From the NCBI RefSeq assembly GCF_902148855.1, contig NC_043963.1:35033327-35097326 (forward strand): DNA of 64,000 nucleotides. The letters are read 5' to 3'. A program made the position numbers and the translations under genes. The notes below the pieces were generated by a model that was not told the origin of the DNA, ran no database searches, and saw only the letters and a program-made list of their open reading frames with translations. Every line of letters begins with the position of its first letter. Position 1 is the stretch's first letter. Shown piece after piece: positions 1-12,639 of this stretch. This stretch comes from Sphaeramia orbicularis (taxonomy: Eukaryota; Chordata; Actinopteri; Kurtiformes; Apogonidae).

Positions 1-2794
1 CACCTTTGCATGCACCCCTTCTCCCCCCACCCCCCCCCCACCTCCCTTCCTCATGATACCTTACATTGACTCAAAGGCCTCCCCTCCCCCCTTTTCAAGA
101 GCAAATTTCCCTTTGCAGCCAGAAGTGCTGAGTGCTGCTGTTTGCTTTGTACACAGAAATTCGCTGAGGCTGTAAGCTGTCCCCAAACATCTGCTCCCTG
201 GAGTGGAGCAGGAGAGGAGAGGCAAGGACTGGATTGGTGTGCATGTTGTTTAGCGTAGCTATGTCACAATGTGTTATGTATGGATTCGTGTTTGAGTGTG
301 TGCATGCGCGTGTGAGTGAACAATTATTCAAATAGGTGCTTTGTATCTTTTTGAGTGCTTTATTAGTAGCACCTAGGAAACAAAACACATATTTGTGTAA
401 TTGTATACACAGTGCATCTAAATACACATAGGCGCACACACTGACACACAAACAGGTGCACTTCACTGCAACTTTCTTGATGTACAAATTGTTTGGTAGT
501 CAAATATGTGAATGAGAGCGATCAAAAAGACTAATAGTGCATGAAAGTCTTTGCAAATAAAGAAAAACAGTAAAATCAGACGAGCAGAAAAACTGAAAGG
601 GAAGAGAACATTCAAATTTTCTGTAATTACAACAACAACAACTGAGCTATCTATAAGTACTTTACATAGAGTTAGAAAAAGGCTTAACTTGATCAATGGA
701 TTTCATTCCCCCGAGCACCGGTGAGGATATTACATGCATATTATGCATTAAGTTAATTTTAGGCCAACTTAGCATTAATTACAATGAGCTCTGTAGAAAC
801 CCACTTATATGTGTTAATTTAAAATATAATGTTAGCCACATATGTTCTCTCATTGCTCATGCCGTGTTGCACTTGCCAGGAGAATTATAACAGCTGTATA
901 TATAGAAGATGATATAGAAGAAAATAGAAGCTGTCAATAACCCATCACTAGTTTTGCTTTGATGGAGCTGAAGTTTTATTTTAAAAAATGTAGAACCTAA
1001 CTCTACTTGATCCCAATCCTTCAAATGAAGATGAAGAAAATATTGCACATTTATTTCTTATCATATGAATTAAATTAATTAGTTTAAAAAAAAAAAAAAA
1101 GATTTTGTGGAAATTTTATCATGAAAAAATAATGCCGTTTAAGACGAGACAAAGAAAATAAAGGGGAAGAAAATTCCCCCTTGTTGACTGTGACGACTGG
1201 TCCTACCTGTGGCAGTAACACATTTTAACGTGAGTTATTTTTGTGTTTTTTCCTCACATTTACCATGCGTCTTCTTGTGGATACACACGGCACAGCTGTC
1301 AGTCTTACGAACTCGCCGTACATCTTCAGAAAGGAATTACAGAAGAGCACAAATTCATCAGAGTAGAGTCACACTCAAACGCTTTCGAACTAAATGTCAG
1401 GTCTGAACAAACAATGTGGTTCTGCTTTCATCAATTGAGAGGCAAATGTTGAAGCTGCCACAGAATGAAATTAAAGTGATAGTTCACCCAAAATAAATCA
1501 ACTCTTCTTTTCACCTGCATCTCATCCCTATAATTCACATTAAGTTTTTCCCTGTGCACCATTTCTGAACCTCACTCCTGTTTGAAATTGTTGTGTATTT
1601 TTTATTTTTTATTTTTTTTTAGTGAAAGCATTATTGACTAGAAACTGTGGTGAAATATAAGTTTGGATTTTTTTTTTTTCTTTAACCATGAGTGCACACC
1701 TGCTGCAAAGTATCCTCTGTGCACATTACAACTTGTAACTTGAAGCCCTGTGGCAAGGGAACATATTTGCACAAGATGATAAAAGAGTTTCTAATAAGGT
1801 CAACCTAACACACTTCTCAGTATAGGAACACTGGACATGGAAAAACATTTTTACATTCACTCTCTTTATTACCATTGTTTCATCTGTGTCATCCTCATAA
1901 CCTTCACAAGTACACACTTATTTGCATTAAAAAGGACGGAAACATTTGATGGTTTTGTTAAACATTCCACTTTGTGCTATTTTGTTTAGAGAAAGGCAGG
2001 CTTAATGGAGTGTATTTGTTTAAATGCAAATTTATAATGGACCGAGTTCAACACATTTTTAGTCTCGCCTGCGTGTAAAATTATTTTGATCGATTACAAA
2101 TAAAACTTTTAAATGTTTGTGCTGTCAAAAGCGGCAGTGCAGACCTTTAGGTATAAACTTTAATCCCATTCTAGTTTTCACTTACAATTTATGATATGAT
2201 AATTATAAAAGATAATATTTGGAGAGGATGAATGTTTGGATTTTTTTTTTTTTAATTATTCAAGCAAATATACATGAAATATACAAGCAGCAGCCTTGTA
2301 ATGAATACTTGTGCTAAATTTTGTTTATACTGACTCTGATGTTAAGTGTTAAGTATTTTCAAGTAACTTCCATTTGTCAACTTTGCTATTAAAAGTAGGT
2401 CTGTAGCTTATATCTGAAAAACCTATTGGGTGAAAAAGACTCTTCATCCAGTTTATAAAGTGAGCAAGCAGCATATTTTGGCTTATTAAAATAAGAGACG
2501 GGGCAAAAATTAGGTTAGCTCTAGGTGAAAAAAATGCATTATCTGGCCTGGTATGGAATTATAATAGGAACAATTATCATATGGCCTGGTCTCCCTTTCT
2601 ATTCAGCTTGATGAAATATTATTGTGTGGCCATACAGACCCACCACAAGAACAATGGTTGCTTGTTGAAGTGGGGGGAAAAAAAGAGAAAACTAAAGAAA
2701 GAAAAAGCTCAGACTTCGAGGTCACCCGAATTAATGGTGCATCTTTCTGTCTCTGAGCCGCTGACCGGGTCATCGTTGTCCTGAGGCAAGACAA

Positions 2795-2808
2795 AGGTCA
2801 AGAGGTGA
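2795..2808 (+). promoter_or_regulatory. Candidate DR2 retinoic acid response element, 3' of hoxc1a
   Basis: AGGTCA, two bases, then AGGTGA: both halves fit the RGKTSA consensus of RAR/RXR half sites with DR2 spacing. A further TGACC/GGGTCA pair lies at 2762-2772. The site is about 1.65 kb beyond the hoxc1a stop. Hoxa1 and Hoxb1 are known to be induced by retinoic acid through 3' elements, so the position fits. Motif match only. Confidence 0.45.
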
Positions 2809-3767
2809 GGGGTGAACCCTGGTGTAACTGCATATATTAGTTTGGCCTTGCAGCCTGCATGTCCAGTCCTGTGCCCTGCAGAGGTGCAATTATCTCCTTA
2901 GGATTTTTCATGCTATACCTTATTCCAATGAGAGCACCTGTTCAGCATTTAGATGAGAACACCATGACTTTAACTTTTTAAAGTGACAGTAGTGACAATG
3001 CAAAATGTTATTATTATTATTCTAATTATTAATATCCATTTTGGACATTGCAAACTTCACGTCACAGAAAAACACACTCTCATAAAATTAATATGGCTGA
3101 TGGCCCATATCCTGTTATTAAAATAGACATTAACATGATAAAAACGTGTTGCATTACCGTGAACATAACTGTGTTTAAGGGCCGACTTTACAATCATTTA
3201 CTTTATATGAGACGAGATATTAATCTAGAAGGAATATTTAGTTGCTCGAACTGCTGGGGCCACACAATTTATTGGTTGATCTGCAAAACAGCACAGACAG
3301 CGTTTTATTGTCTGCTCTCCCGCATGAGTGTTCAAGCTAAATTATCATTTTCTGATGCATGTATAGAGGTAATAAAAGACGCAACAACTCCCGATCGTGA
3401 TGTTTCTCCATTCCATTAACATGCAGTTACAGATGCATGCAAATGCTCCCAGATTTGTGCCTTAAATAGATGGATCACCACGGATCAATACTCTTAATAC
3501 GAACGGTCAATAAATCTATCAGTCAATTATGGCATTTTAATCTTTTCGTGGACGGAGCCTGATGAAAACATTAAACCCGAATAAAACAGAGTACAGTGTA
3601 ACATTAAAATAATCATTGGGGGATTGAGGTGAATTAGTCTGGTCATTATCCGCCTCCTTCAAGACATGCTTTGTTTACAACAGGTGCATCTGACTTTTTA
3701 CTCTTTTTACGTTAAAAATAAAACTAAATAAAATTAAAAAAATAAAATAAAATAAAAAAACTTCCCT

Positions 3768-3773
3768 TAAAAA

Positions 3774-3857
<84 letters not shown>
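3768..3857. repeat. Poly(A) followed by (TA)n microsatellite
   Basis: An A-run of about 23 bases is followed by about 33 TA units. It lies roughly 600 bp past the hoxc1a stop, so it may fall within or just beyond the 3' UTR. Confidence 0.95.
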
Positions 3858-3859
<2 letters not shown>

Positions 3860-4455
3860 GTTGTAACTTTTTAAGTGCAGGAGAAAGCAGCAGCAGTGGA
3901 AGTGGGTGGAATAATTGGTAAAGCCTATTTACTAAAATATAGTTTTAATAAAATAAATCTGGTCAAATGTAGACATAAAATAAATATACATAATTCATTT
4001 GGGTTGATTTAAATAAAAGTAGGAATCTCATGTCAGGGTGAATAAATTATATAAATATATTCAACTGAGTCACATCCTGAATAAATAACTCCGAATAAAT
4101 AAACAAATAGACTGCCACAGTTTCTATGGACAATTAATATAATTTTGTATCTCCGTTTACGTTGTGTAGATAGGAGCACGATGCAATGACTTGGATTTTA
4201 ATATTCAAATCAGAGCGCCAGTCTGAAGCCGAGGAGGATGACAAATTGTTTTGACCCGTTCTTGCATGAAGAAACTTGCCATTGCGCTTTTTTTTTTTTT
4301 TTTTTTTTTTTTTTGCGATGAGCATCCACCGTGGTAAGCAAATAAAGGTGAAGCCTGATTGAAACCGATGCAAACGGGAATCAAAACATCTGCAGGCTGG
4401 CCCTCGCCCTCGCTGCTGGTGCGTGGCGCATGGTGCACGGCGCAGCTCCCACGGA

Positions 4456-7400
4456 TCACAAGTTCAGGGGCAGGTGTTCTGGCGAGGACGGTCCGGGGGA
4501 GGGGCAGGTGTCCAGTCTGTCGGCGTGGGACTGCGCCGCCGTGGGCCCGGGCTCGGACAACAGCCGGTCTCTCTGTAATTTCTTTTGCTTCATGCGTCTG
4601 TTCTGAAACCAAACTTTCACCTGCGTCTCGCTGAGCTGCAGGGCACCGGCCACCTCCACCCTCCTCGCCCGCGTCAGGTACTTGTTGAAGTGAAACTCCT
4701 TCTCCAGCTCGGTCAGCTGTTTGGTGCTGTAGCTGGTCCTCGGGGCCCCGTTCACCGTGGGATGGCCATCCGTGCAGATGCTGCTGCTGCTTCCAGCTTC
4801 CACAGCACCGAGGCCTGAGCCAACAATACTGAACCCACAGGTCATGTGCATCCTGGCTGGGAACAGAGGACATGAAAACACTCGTCAGCAAGATCAATGA
4901 GGCTGCCCACAAAAGAGGCACAAAACCCTTCTGAATAAAATTATCCACGCCCACATCTAGGAAAGTAGAAAAATTATTAGAGTTAAAACATGGAAAATAT
5001 AACCACTTTTAGTCAGTGTACATATTTAATTATATCTTATCATTTGCATAAATCCTCAGAAATTAAATAGTACAGTAGATTATTAATACTTCTGTGTGGT
5101 ACTGGCCTGTTAATCTGTGTGATAATGAGAAATATGAAAATACATCTTCAGAGACTTGTTTGACACTGAAAAAATAAGTAGAACAAATATTCAAGCATTC
5201 AATGAAATTATTTCCAACAAACTGATTTGTGGGATCTGGCCCAGAGCCAGATTTTTGATAGAAACTCTTCACCGGGAGCCATTTTTCTGTCTGTAACAAA
5301 GATGTATTTCACAGGAGTATCAGCATTGCAATGGCTTATAGGCACACTGCAAAATCTTTTTGCTATCTGTTTTCACAAACGGTTGGAAATGTGGATCATC
5401 TACGTGTAGACAAAATAACACAAACACACACTAGATATACTGCGTTCTCATGCAACAGTATCACAAACCACAGTGTGAACAATGAACACTGGGTTAAACT
5501 GACACCCATCTGTAGCAGCTGCAGTGGATTATTAAATACTGTAGATCTGTTATTGTAACGTTAAAGTGTGTGCAGGACTTGTGCATGAAATCGCTGTCAT
5601 AAAAGTGCTGCTCTGTTTTACATATGTGAAAAAGAAGTCAGTATAATCTTTGGTGATTCAAAGCAACTTTGCAGCGTTTACAGTCCATTAACTGTATTCA
5701 TCAGAATCATTAATAATTTGCCTTTGGGCCCTTCTGTGTCAATGACAGTTTAACAGTTTACAAATCCTTTCAAACACTGCATTAATGACAAACGTCTCCA
5801 TTTTTTCCTCTGAGGTTTCTGGGTTACACATTAAAGTATCATCTGTGCTACTTATGTGCAATGAATGACAGGAGCCACAGTTATATCTTGCTTTTTCATT
5901 GCTGACATTGTGGGCAGTTGTCAGTGTGTCTTTGCCTCTGAGAAAATGTGCTGCTGCTGCTGCTGCTGCATAATGGAGTCAGTGTGCCAGGTGTAGTGTG
6001 CAATGTCTCCCACCACAATTCATAGAAAGGAAGGTTAACAGGCCTCTAGCCACTTGGAAAAGCATAGCAGATGGAAAGGTCAGTTATAGGATAAATGTCG
6101 ACATCTGTGTTTTAAGAAAATGAATGTCAAGGTAACCGCGTCTAGGAATTAGAGGGCAGTGAATATAAAGCACCAATACAGAGGAACTGTACGTAATTAA
6201 GAACTTCAGCTTTCAGGAGTGCAAATCACATGCACGTCCTGATTAATGGCTCCAAAGATAATAGAATTGATGCCGGCCAGAAGGCATAAAAGAATCAAAC
6301 TAAATATTTGAGGAATGACTTGCACGCTTAAAAATAGCCAGCCTGTAAAGGGAATGGAAGGGCCTTCCAAGCCAAGGAGAGGGAAGAAGAAAAGGGATAG
6401 ATCGATACACATTGCCTCAGTCATCTGGGCATCCAGCCCACAGTAATTCAGGTGCTGTCAAAGCATAATTGAAGAATGACGCACTGGGAGTATATACACT
6501 GAGCCAGGAGATCAGGTTACAGCAGGTCTGTGGAGGCCTTTCAACATGGAAGAATACGCAGCGACTTTGTTTTGTGCCAAAACCAATACACCCTCCAGAG
6601 TAAAGCATACTTTCACTAATGACTCTTTTACAAGTTACACAGTAGCACTAATGAGTTACTCCTACAGATGATCCCCTTCAGAGAGATACAGAAAGAGGTT
6701 ACAGAGATACTAACAGTAGTGAGAGGAAAAGTCTTTGTGTATATGTGTGTGTGTGTATGTGTGTGTGGGTGGGTGGGTGTGAGAAAATGACTTTCTGAAG
6801 TGCATGGATAAGGAGGAGACAAGAGGCAAAATGTGTTTTATGAATAATATCACTAAGCAAAAGGTGTTAATGTCACTTATTATATGTCTCACCAGTAGGA
6901 TCATCAGAAATAACATTTATCCAGGTGTTTATGGGCACATTATTTCAGACAAACCTGAATTTTAAGCACACAAATAGTAATGGATTTGGTCTGTTGAAAC
7001 ACTCACAGCATTTCATTATTTGTTATTTCCAGCTCCAAGTCAAATCGAAGGCGCCTCTGTAGAAGTGACTTTACTGAAAATGACACTTGCATTTTACTAA
7101 ATAATCTGGACTGTGAATGTTAGAGCTGGAGATTATTCCTTTGTGCTGTTACGTGTTTGTGATATTTCTGACTTTAAAATTAAAGATCTTATTGGTTTCT
7201 CAGTTGCATCAAAAATAATGTTTTCAGGCACATCATCTCTAACAAATCCTCATTTTTAACACGTAAGTACTGATGAAATGCTATGTCTAACAATTTTGTG
7301 TTTCTTATCCCATGCTTCATTTCAATATTTCAGCTCCAGTCGTGGTGTGCCTCTTTCAACTGGCTTCTTATGAAGTTGTGCTTTACAAGATGCACATTTT

Positions 7401-9367
7401 ATAAAATCATCTGGATTTACATCATCAGAAGGTAATGCTTTTATTTAAGTGTGTTGCGATGGTAATATTTCTGATTCAAAGTCAAATTAAATGTGTTAAC
7501 ATCTCCTTTTGCTTTATTAAGTGACATTCTTCTTTATAATCTGTGCATTGTTACTAAATAAGTAGACAACCAGACGCTGGCAATTGTACTTTTATGGCGT
7601 TATAATCTTAAATGAAAGGTTTTAACGTCATTGTTTTGCAAGCTTATGTCAGCCATTTTACCCAAGGAGTGTTTCTTTAAGAGTTGTGTTTGTTGCATCT
7701 CTTACAGACAAACACAGGCCTCTAACCAGTCTGACTAAAGCCATCCTGCATTTTTGGTCACTGAACATTTGGGTCAGCAGCAGCAGCAGACTGTGGAAAC
7801 AGAGGAGGGTGGACCACCATGCAGTAAATCTACCTCCATGAGAAATTTATGAAACCCAACCCAAAGTACAGCGGCCAGTCACTCAACTGACATTATTGAT
7901 CAAATGAAGAATCTATATAAGATACTATAAGTCATATCAAATTGAGGATTGATAGGCATTTTTCACATTAGCAGGCTATTGGTATTTTTTCAAAGCCTGA
8001 GATATGTATTCTTCTGTGGGCTCTCTGCCCAGGACTCATCAGTCAGGGGAATGATGATCTGTGACAGCAATTATGTTAAAAAGGTGGACACATGTAAAGG
8101 TGCTGCAAACTGAAATCAATACACCAGGGCTTTCATTACAAACAGACAACTAATCAATACTCAGGGAGCACTCCAGCTTACAAGAGTAAGTTTTACTCAA
8201 CTTCCTGTGAGTCTCGACAGGCAGTGGTCTGCTGCATTATTCAAAGGCTACTGGTTAGGAAGAGCAGGGGTAAATACTGTCATTGATCGTTTTCCAGGTT
8301 GAATATTCACTGAAGCTGAAGGGCCTTTTTCTGTGCATCCGCCTTCCTGTGCGTCTGTTTGGTTTTGGAACAGTAGGTGGAGCAGTGTTAAAATGAGCTA
8401 ACAGTCAGACATTAACATGGCACCGTTAAGGAAATACTAACCGGCTCCTCATGTGCATATTCAAATGTGGCGTCCACTGAGCAGCTATTCCTACTTTTCA
8501 AAGGGTTTGATCTGCTCCAGAAAGTCCCCCTAAAGTGTTTAGAATGTGCTTGAAGTTGGTCCTGTTGGAGACGGAGTGCGCGGTGCACGCTGACGCACAA
8601 AATACGTCAGCTTTTGTGTGTGTGTGTGTGGTTTTTTTTTTTCATCTTGTGGAGAAAACTTCAGCAAAGCCCGCTAACTTTTACACCTATGAATGAAAGT
8701 TTTCTAAATCTCAAATCAAATAAAACTCAATCGAGATCGATGTATTCTTTGTAAAGGTTACTTTAACAGCCGCGCTCATTCTTCCTTGACTCAACTTACC
8801 CGCCCGGTGTGGACTCCTCTTCACTTTCATCCACTCAAAAGTTTTAGTCCTTTCATCCATATCAGCCACGTCCGTCTCAGATGAACTTCCCACGGCGATG
8901 TGGATATCGGAGACATGATTATTATGAATTTGTTCTGGAAGTGACCCAAAAACGGAGCGACGCGCCTCGGTGTTGTCGCTGCTTGACGCGCAGGATCCGC
9001 GCCCTGCAGAGCCCTGCCCCTGCGCCCTGCACCGCCAGGGGACACGGGACGAGTGGAGGCAGGCCGGCGTGGAGAAGCCCTCGAGAGTCTCACACACTGG
9101 AAGAGGAGGAGGAGGAGGGTGAGGAGGAGGAGGAGGGCTGTCCGGAGAGGTGTACAGAGTCACACTGTTCGACAGAGTTAAGTACCGTGGATGCGGGGAC
9201 TCAAATCCTGCAGAAACTTCCTCCTCCAGTTTGTGTTCGTCTCCTCTGCAGAGTTCAGGATGCGTCCTGCAGCCCAGGTCCCGGTTTATGACCCCTTTCA
9301 CTCGGCAGCAGCCTGTGAACAGAGGGCTACTCTCCCCTTCGGCCGTTAACTCTTGATAGGAAGTCAT
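4456..9367 (-). CDS. hoxc1a: hoxc1a, Hox paralogue group 1 homeodomain protein; exons 9367-8800 and 4856-4456
   Basis: Sequence-specific nuclear transcription factor of paralogue group 1, predicted 322 aa. Exon 1 starts at an ATG at 9367 ([11 protein letters not shown]), has a proline-rich stretch, and ends with the group-1 hexapeptide TFEWM at about residues 176-180 followed by KVKRSP. The donor GCGG|GTAAGT at 8800 and the acceptor CCCAG at 4857 are both phase 1 and rejoin as an alanine codon. Exon 2 carries the homeodomain (about 225-284) with group-1 signatures [21 protein letters not shown] and RRMKQKK, and W48, F49, N51 and R53 intact; position 47 is valine (KVWF). It ends in HLPLNL. An in-frame GTG two codons before the ATG is not preferred. 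The order of genes makes this hoxc1a and not a HoxA or HoxB member. The 3.9-kb intron is long for a group-1 gene. No sign of pseudogenisation. Confidence 0.93.
4857..8799 (-). other. hoxc1a intron (3.9 kb)
   Basis: The intron has clear GT and AG ends. It contains an octamer-like/PBX-HOX motif pair at 6220-6249, a (CTG)6 run near 5951-5968, a GT-rich tract near 6738-6778 and otherwise AT-rich unique-looking sequence. No further exon is evident. Confidence 0.8.
6220..6249 (+). promoter_or_regulatory. Candidate octamer + PBX-HOX site in hoxc1a intron
   Basis: TGCAAAT (6220-6226) lies 13 bp before TGATTAATGG (6240-6249), a full match to the bipartite PBX-HOX consensus TGATNNATNN. The mouse Hoxb1 autoregulatory element combines PBX-HOX sites with a Sox/Oct site, so the pairing is suggestive. 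Activity is inferred from motifs alone. Confidence 0.35.
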
Positions 9368-9497
9368 TATCACCTCTTCCCTGCATAATCATTGGACGGG
9401 GTTGCACTTCATGCCCGGCCTCTCATGCATCCAGCAACGCATGGTCAGGCGGCTGGACGACCGAGGGGACATTCCTCAGAGGGGAAACAGCAGTCCC

Positions 9498-9555
9498 TGA
9501 TTGATGGAGATGACGTGCCCTCTTAGTCTCGGCCAATAGCCGGACATCTCTGTCA
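9498..9555 (+). promoter_or_regulatory. Candidate PBX-HOX and MEIS/PREP sites at hoxc1a promoter
   Basis: TGATTGATGG (9498-9507) fits the PBX-HOX consensus and is followed 42 bp later by CTGTCA (9550-9555), the MEIS/PREP core; a CCAAT box lies between them (9533-9537). The group sits about 130-190 bp upstream of the hoxc1a ATG. The layout recalls the autoregulatory element of Hoxb1, a paralogue. Functional role is inferred. Confidence 0.5.
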
Positions 9556-11442
9556 TCAGGGAGGACAACACTGATTAAGCCGAGCAAGCAAGTTGTGAAA
9601 CTCACTTCAGGTCAACGCTTCAATAACAAACAATTAGGCTGCAATTCTCCTTAAAAACAGCAAGAAAGTTCAGTGTGTGTGTGTGTGTGTGTGAGGAGCA
9701 TCTGAGGGCCTGCGTGGGCCTCATCACACAGGTAGGCGAACCAGGTCAGGGGTTTTAGTGTCCCTTTTTTTTTTCTTTTCCTCCAGCAACTTTATTCATC
9801 AAATATAGAGGGGGGAAGAGGAAAATGAAACACATTTTCTTTTATATTGTCCTCTATATAATGAACTGAGAGCCTTTTTGTTTGATGACATTTTTATCCG
9901 AAATCCTGATATGTTCTGGAGCACTGATGATGATAAGATGAAATGGTTGTTCAGTTCAAATGTATTTAAATTAGCATTATTTGTTTGTAAAGCCTGGAAA
10001 AAGCTGCAGATATGATTGTTTAAATAGGTCAGTATTTTGTTTTGTTTATATACTGTGCCTATTGTCTGGTATTTGATCTTTGGTTTGTATTTATGGTGTC
10101 TTATAAGCCCATGGAAGGGCTGGGCATGTCTGTATGCAAGACACAATAATAAAAACATTCGTTCATTCATTCATTCATTCATTCATTCATATAGAGAATA
10201 AAAGTAGATTCCAGAGAATATGTTTGCATTTGAGTGCATCATTTAGTGTTATATCTGCAACACTTTTTTGGTTTTAACATATTTTTTGCATGAGATTCTG
10301 GTGTGATAATTTTAGATTTTAGTAGTATTTTTTACAACAATGATAACTTTCTTTGCCCACAGCTGAATTACCATAATACAGAGCTACATTGATGGAGCTA
10401 ATGGATTATGTAAATGTATGAATGCTTCTTGAAAAGCCGCGGCCCTCTTTAGTAAAGGGCTTAGGTCATATGAAAGGCACACTTAATGGGTTCAGAGGTC
10501 GTGACAGCTGGTATTTAGAAGTTCAGTGGCAGCAGATTTGTAATTAGCCTCCAACAAATACAAAAAAAAAAACGGTCCGAGCAAAGATCAAGAAGTTCCT
10601 GACAGAGAGGACATGTTGATCCGAGATGCAACCACACAACCCTCAGCTGTTTTTAGCCCACAGAAAATACACTCTAAAAATCTACTATTGATATTTATTT
10701 AGATTAAACAGCCTTTATTTTTCTGTATTCTTTTCCTCTGTGTTTCCTATTCATCTGTGTGTTTACTCAGCAGTGACTCATCCTCTCATAGGTTTCATAC
10801 ACATGCAAACAACACTGCAGCTACTGAAACAAAGTTCACATCCATACAGACACAGATGTGCTGGAAATAAAACCTCCAAAATCCCCACTCTGCTGCGCCC
10901 ACGCTGACATAAAACATGACACATTTGAAATGGCCACAGATACAGCATCCAGCAGCAGCAGCCCACGGAAGTGGAAATGTCAAGAGGCTGCACAAGTTTA
11001 GTTTGTTGACCTACTTATAAATTCACACATGACTGTGTGACTCAGGCCACCAGCATGCATGTGCAAATAAATTACAATAATAGAGTAGAAGATGCACTGA
11101 TGGGTTCAAATATTATGTGATTCATATACGTCTGCAAATTGTAGTTTTTTAATTTGTTATTCTTCATCGCATTGGACTCGCTTTATCAGAAATGGCGAAT
11201 TACCAAAGAAATATGACAATTTATTTATTGAAGCCTCATCTTAAAGCTTCTTTTTATTTTATTTTATTAATTCAGTTCCTATTGATATAGTGCAATTAAA
11301 AATGACCAACGCTCTAATGAAAAGTGGTGGATCTTTAGAATTATATAGACTAGTAAAATAAAACAAGATTCAATTTAAAAAAAAAAAAATTCAATATAGT
11401 TATAATATATGAGAATGACTTTAAATGGCCTACAAATCTCCA

Positions 11443-11443
<1 letters not shown>

Positions 11444-11484
<41 letters not shown>
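11444..11484. repeat. (TTA)n microsatellite
   Basis: About 13 uninterrupted TTA units. Confidence 0.95.
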
Positions 11485-12639
11485 TGTGGGTCAGATAACT
11501 GCTAAACTAACTGTTCTTAACCTCACACATCGGATTGCTTCGGTTCTTATTGTTTGCTTTTAGCAGTATTTCTTATGTATTTTAGGTCTCCAGTAATTAA
11601 AAAATAATTCAGCGTAATGAACAACTTCTAACTGCATTCTTACAACACAGAAATATGGTCCCAGCTGTGGGAGTTAATGGGATTCTACAGGCAGCGATGT
11701 GCTGAATGACTGAGTGCAATATATCCCTTCTCTCCATGCATTTGCATGGTGCACTGATCCATCTTCATGTCAGCTCGGAGGTTACTCAGGGTTCACGCGC
11801 TAGCTTGTTTCTCTCCTCCACACTCAATAAATAAATCTCTGCAGCTTTCTGTTTACCGCCTGAATATAAATTTGTTTGCAGTCGATCGAAGACCTGTGCG
11901 GAGGTATTAGAAATTGTATTTCTGTAATGGCTTTCAGCAGAGGGAGGGGGCGTGGAGGGGTTGCAGAGAGGGGAAAAAGAAAAGAAAAAACAGGTGTGAG
12001 CAATCTCTGCTTTCCCGTATGCAAACGAATTAAAAAAAAAAAAAAAAAAAGAAATACACAGAAACCTCAGCCTATTACAGCCCTTGGACGCATTCAAATT
12101 ACATTTAAAACCAAGTAACCTTTTTATCTTGTAGGACAAGAATACCAATCCTTGTTTGTTCCTAGAAGTGCCATATGTTTGATTAGCATATCTGAAGTGT
12201 TTTCCACATCACTGCCCAGCACCTTTACACAACAGAAGTTATATGATCACATTTAGCAGAGAAAACAAGTGCTCTTTAGTCTCATCTCCTTCCTCTGCAC
12301 AGCTTGTCTCCCCTAAACCACATATTTTGCATGGGATATCTTCAGAAATAAGAAAGAGAATAATCTCACAATTTAGCTGAAATGGATGCTACACATATAA
12401 TTGTGAATTGTATTTCCCTCCAACCAAATTCTGTGCACCATTTAGACAAAAATGTGGCTTTTCTTCTGCCTAAATTACCCCCCAAAAGGATCTTGAAAGT
12501 CAGTGCAGGCATTTTCTATCACTATTGTGTCTGTTGTTTTGACTGGAGGTGAGGTAAACATGGCTGCTCTTGGGTGGCTGTGTCAGGAGGCAGGAGGAGG
12601 GAGAGAATATTGACTGATGCTAATTTGTTTTGCGTCCAT

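Larger units (their letters stand above)
1..4455. other. Gene-free 3' flank of hoxc1a
   Basis: No credible coding exon is visible on either strand; the open frames are short, AT-rich and show no family motif. The stretch holds the hoxc1a 3' UTR at its right end, a DR2-like motif near 2.8 kb, a poly(A)/(TA)n tract at 3.77-3.86 kb and a poly(T) run at 4.29-4.31 kb. A short fragment near 1472-1492 resembles the end of a common fish DNA transposon (reads AGTTCACCCAAAA) but is too short to assign. Confidence 0.6.

Noticed and set aside
1472-1492. Fragment like the terminal repeat of a common fish DNA transposon
   Set aside because: Only about 20 bases match and no second end is found; too little to call an element.
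3048-3419. Plus-strand open frame of 123 codons
   Set aside because: No recognised domain or splice context; composition looks like random AT-rich sequence.
4205-4954. Long minus-strand open frame of 249 codons over the hoxc1a homeobox
   Set aside because: It is a shifted frame of hoxc1a exon 2 that begins at a GTG in the intron and runs through the poly(T) tract.
8881-9291. Plus-strand open frame opposite hoxc1a exon 1, with a Glu-rich run
   Set aside because: It is the antisense of the proline-rich coding sequence of hoxc1a; no independent motif.
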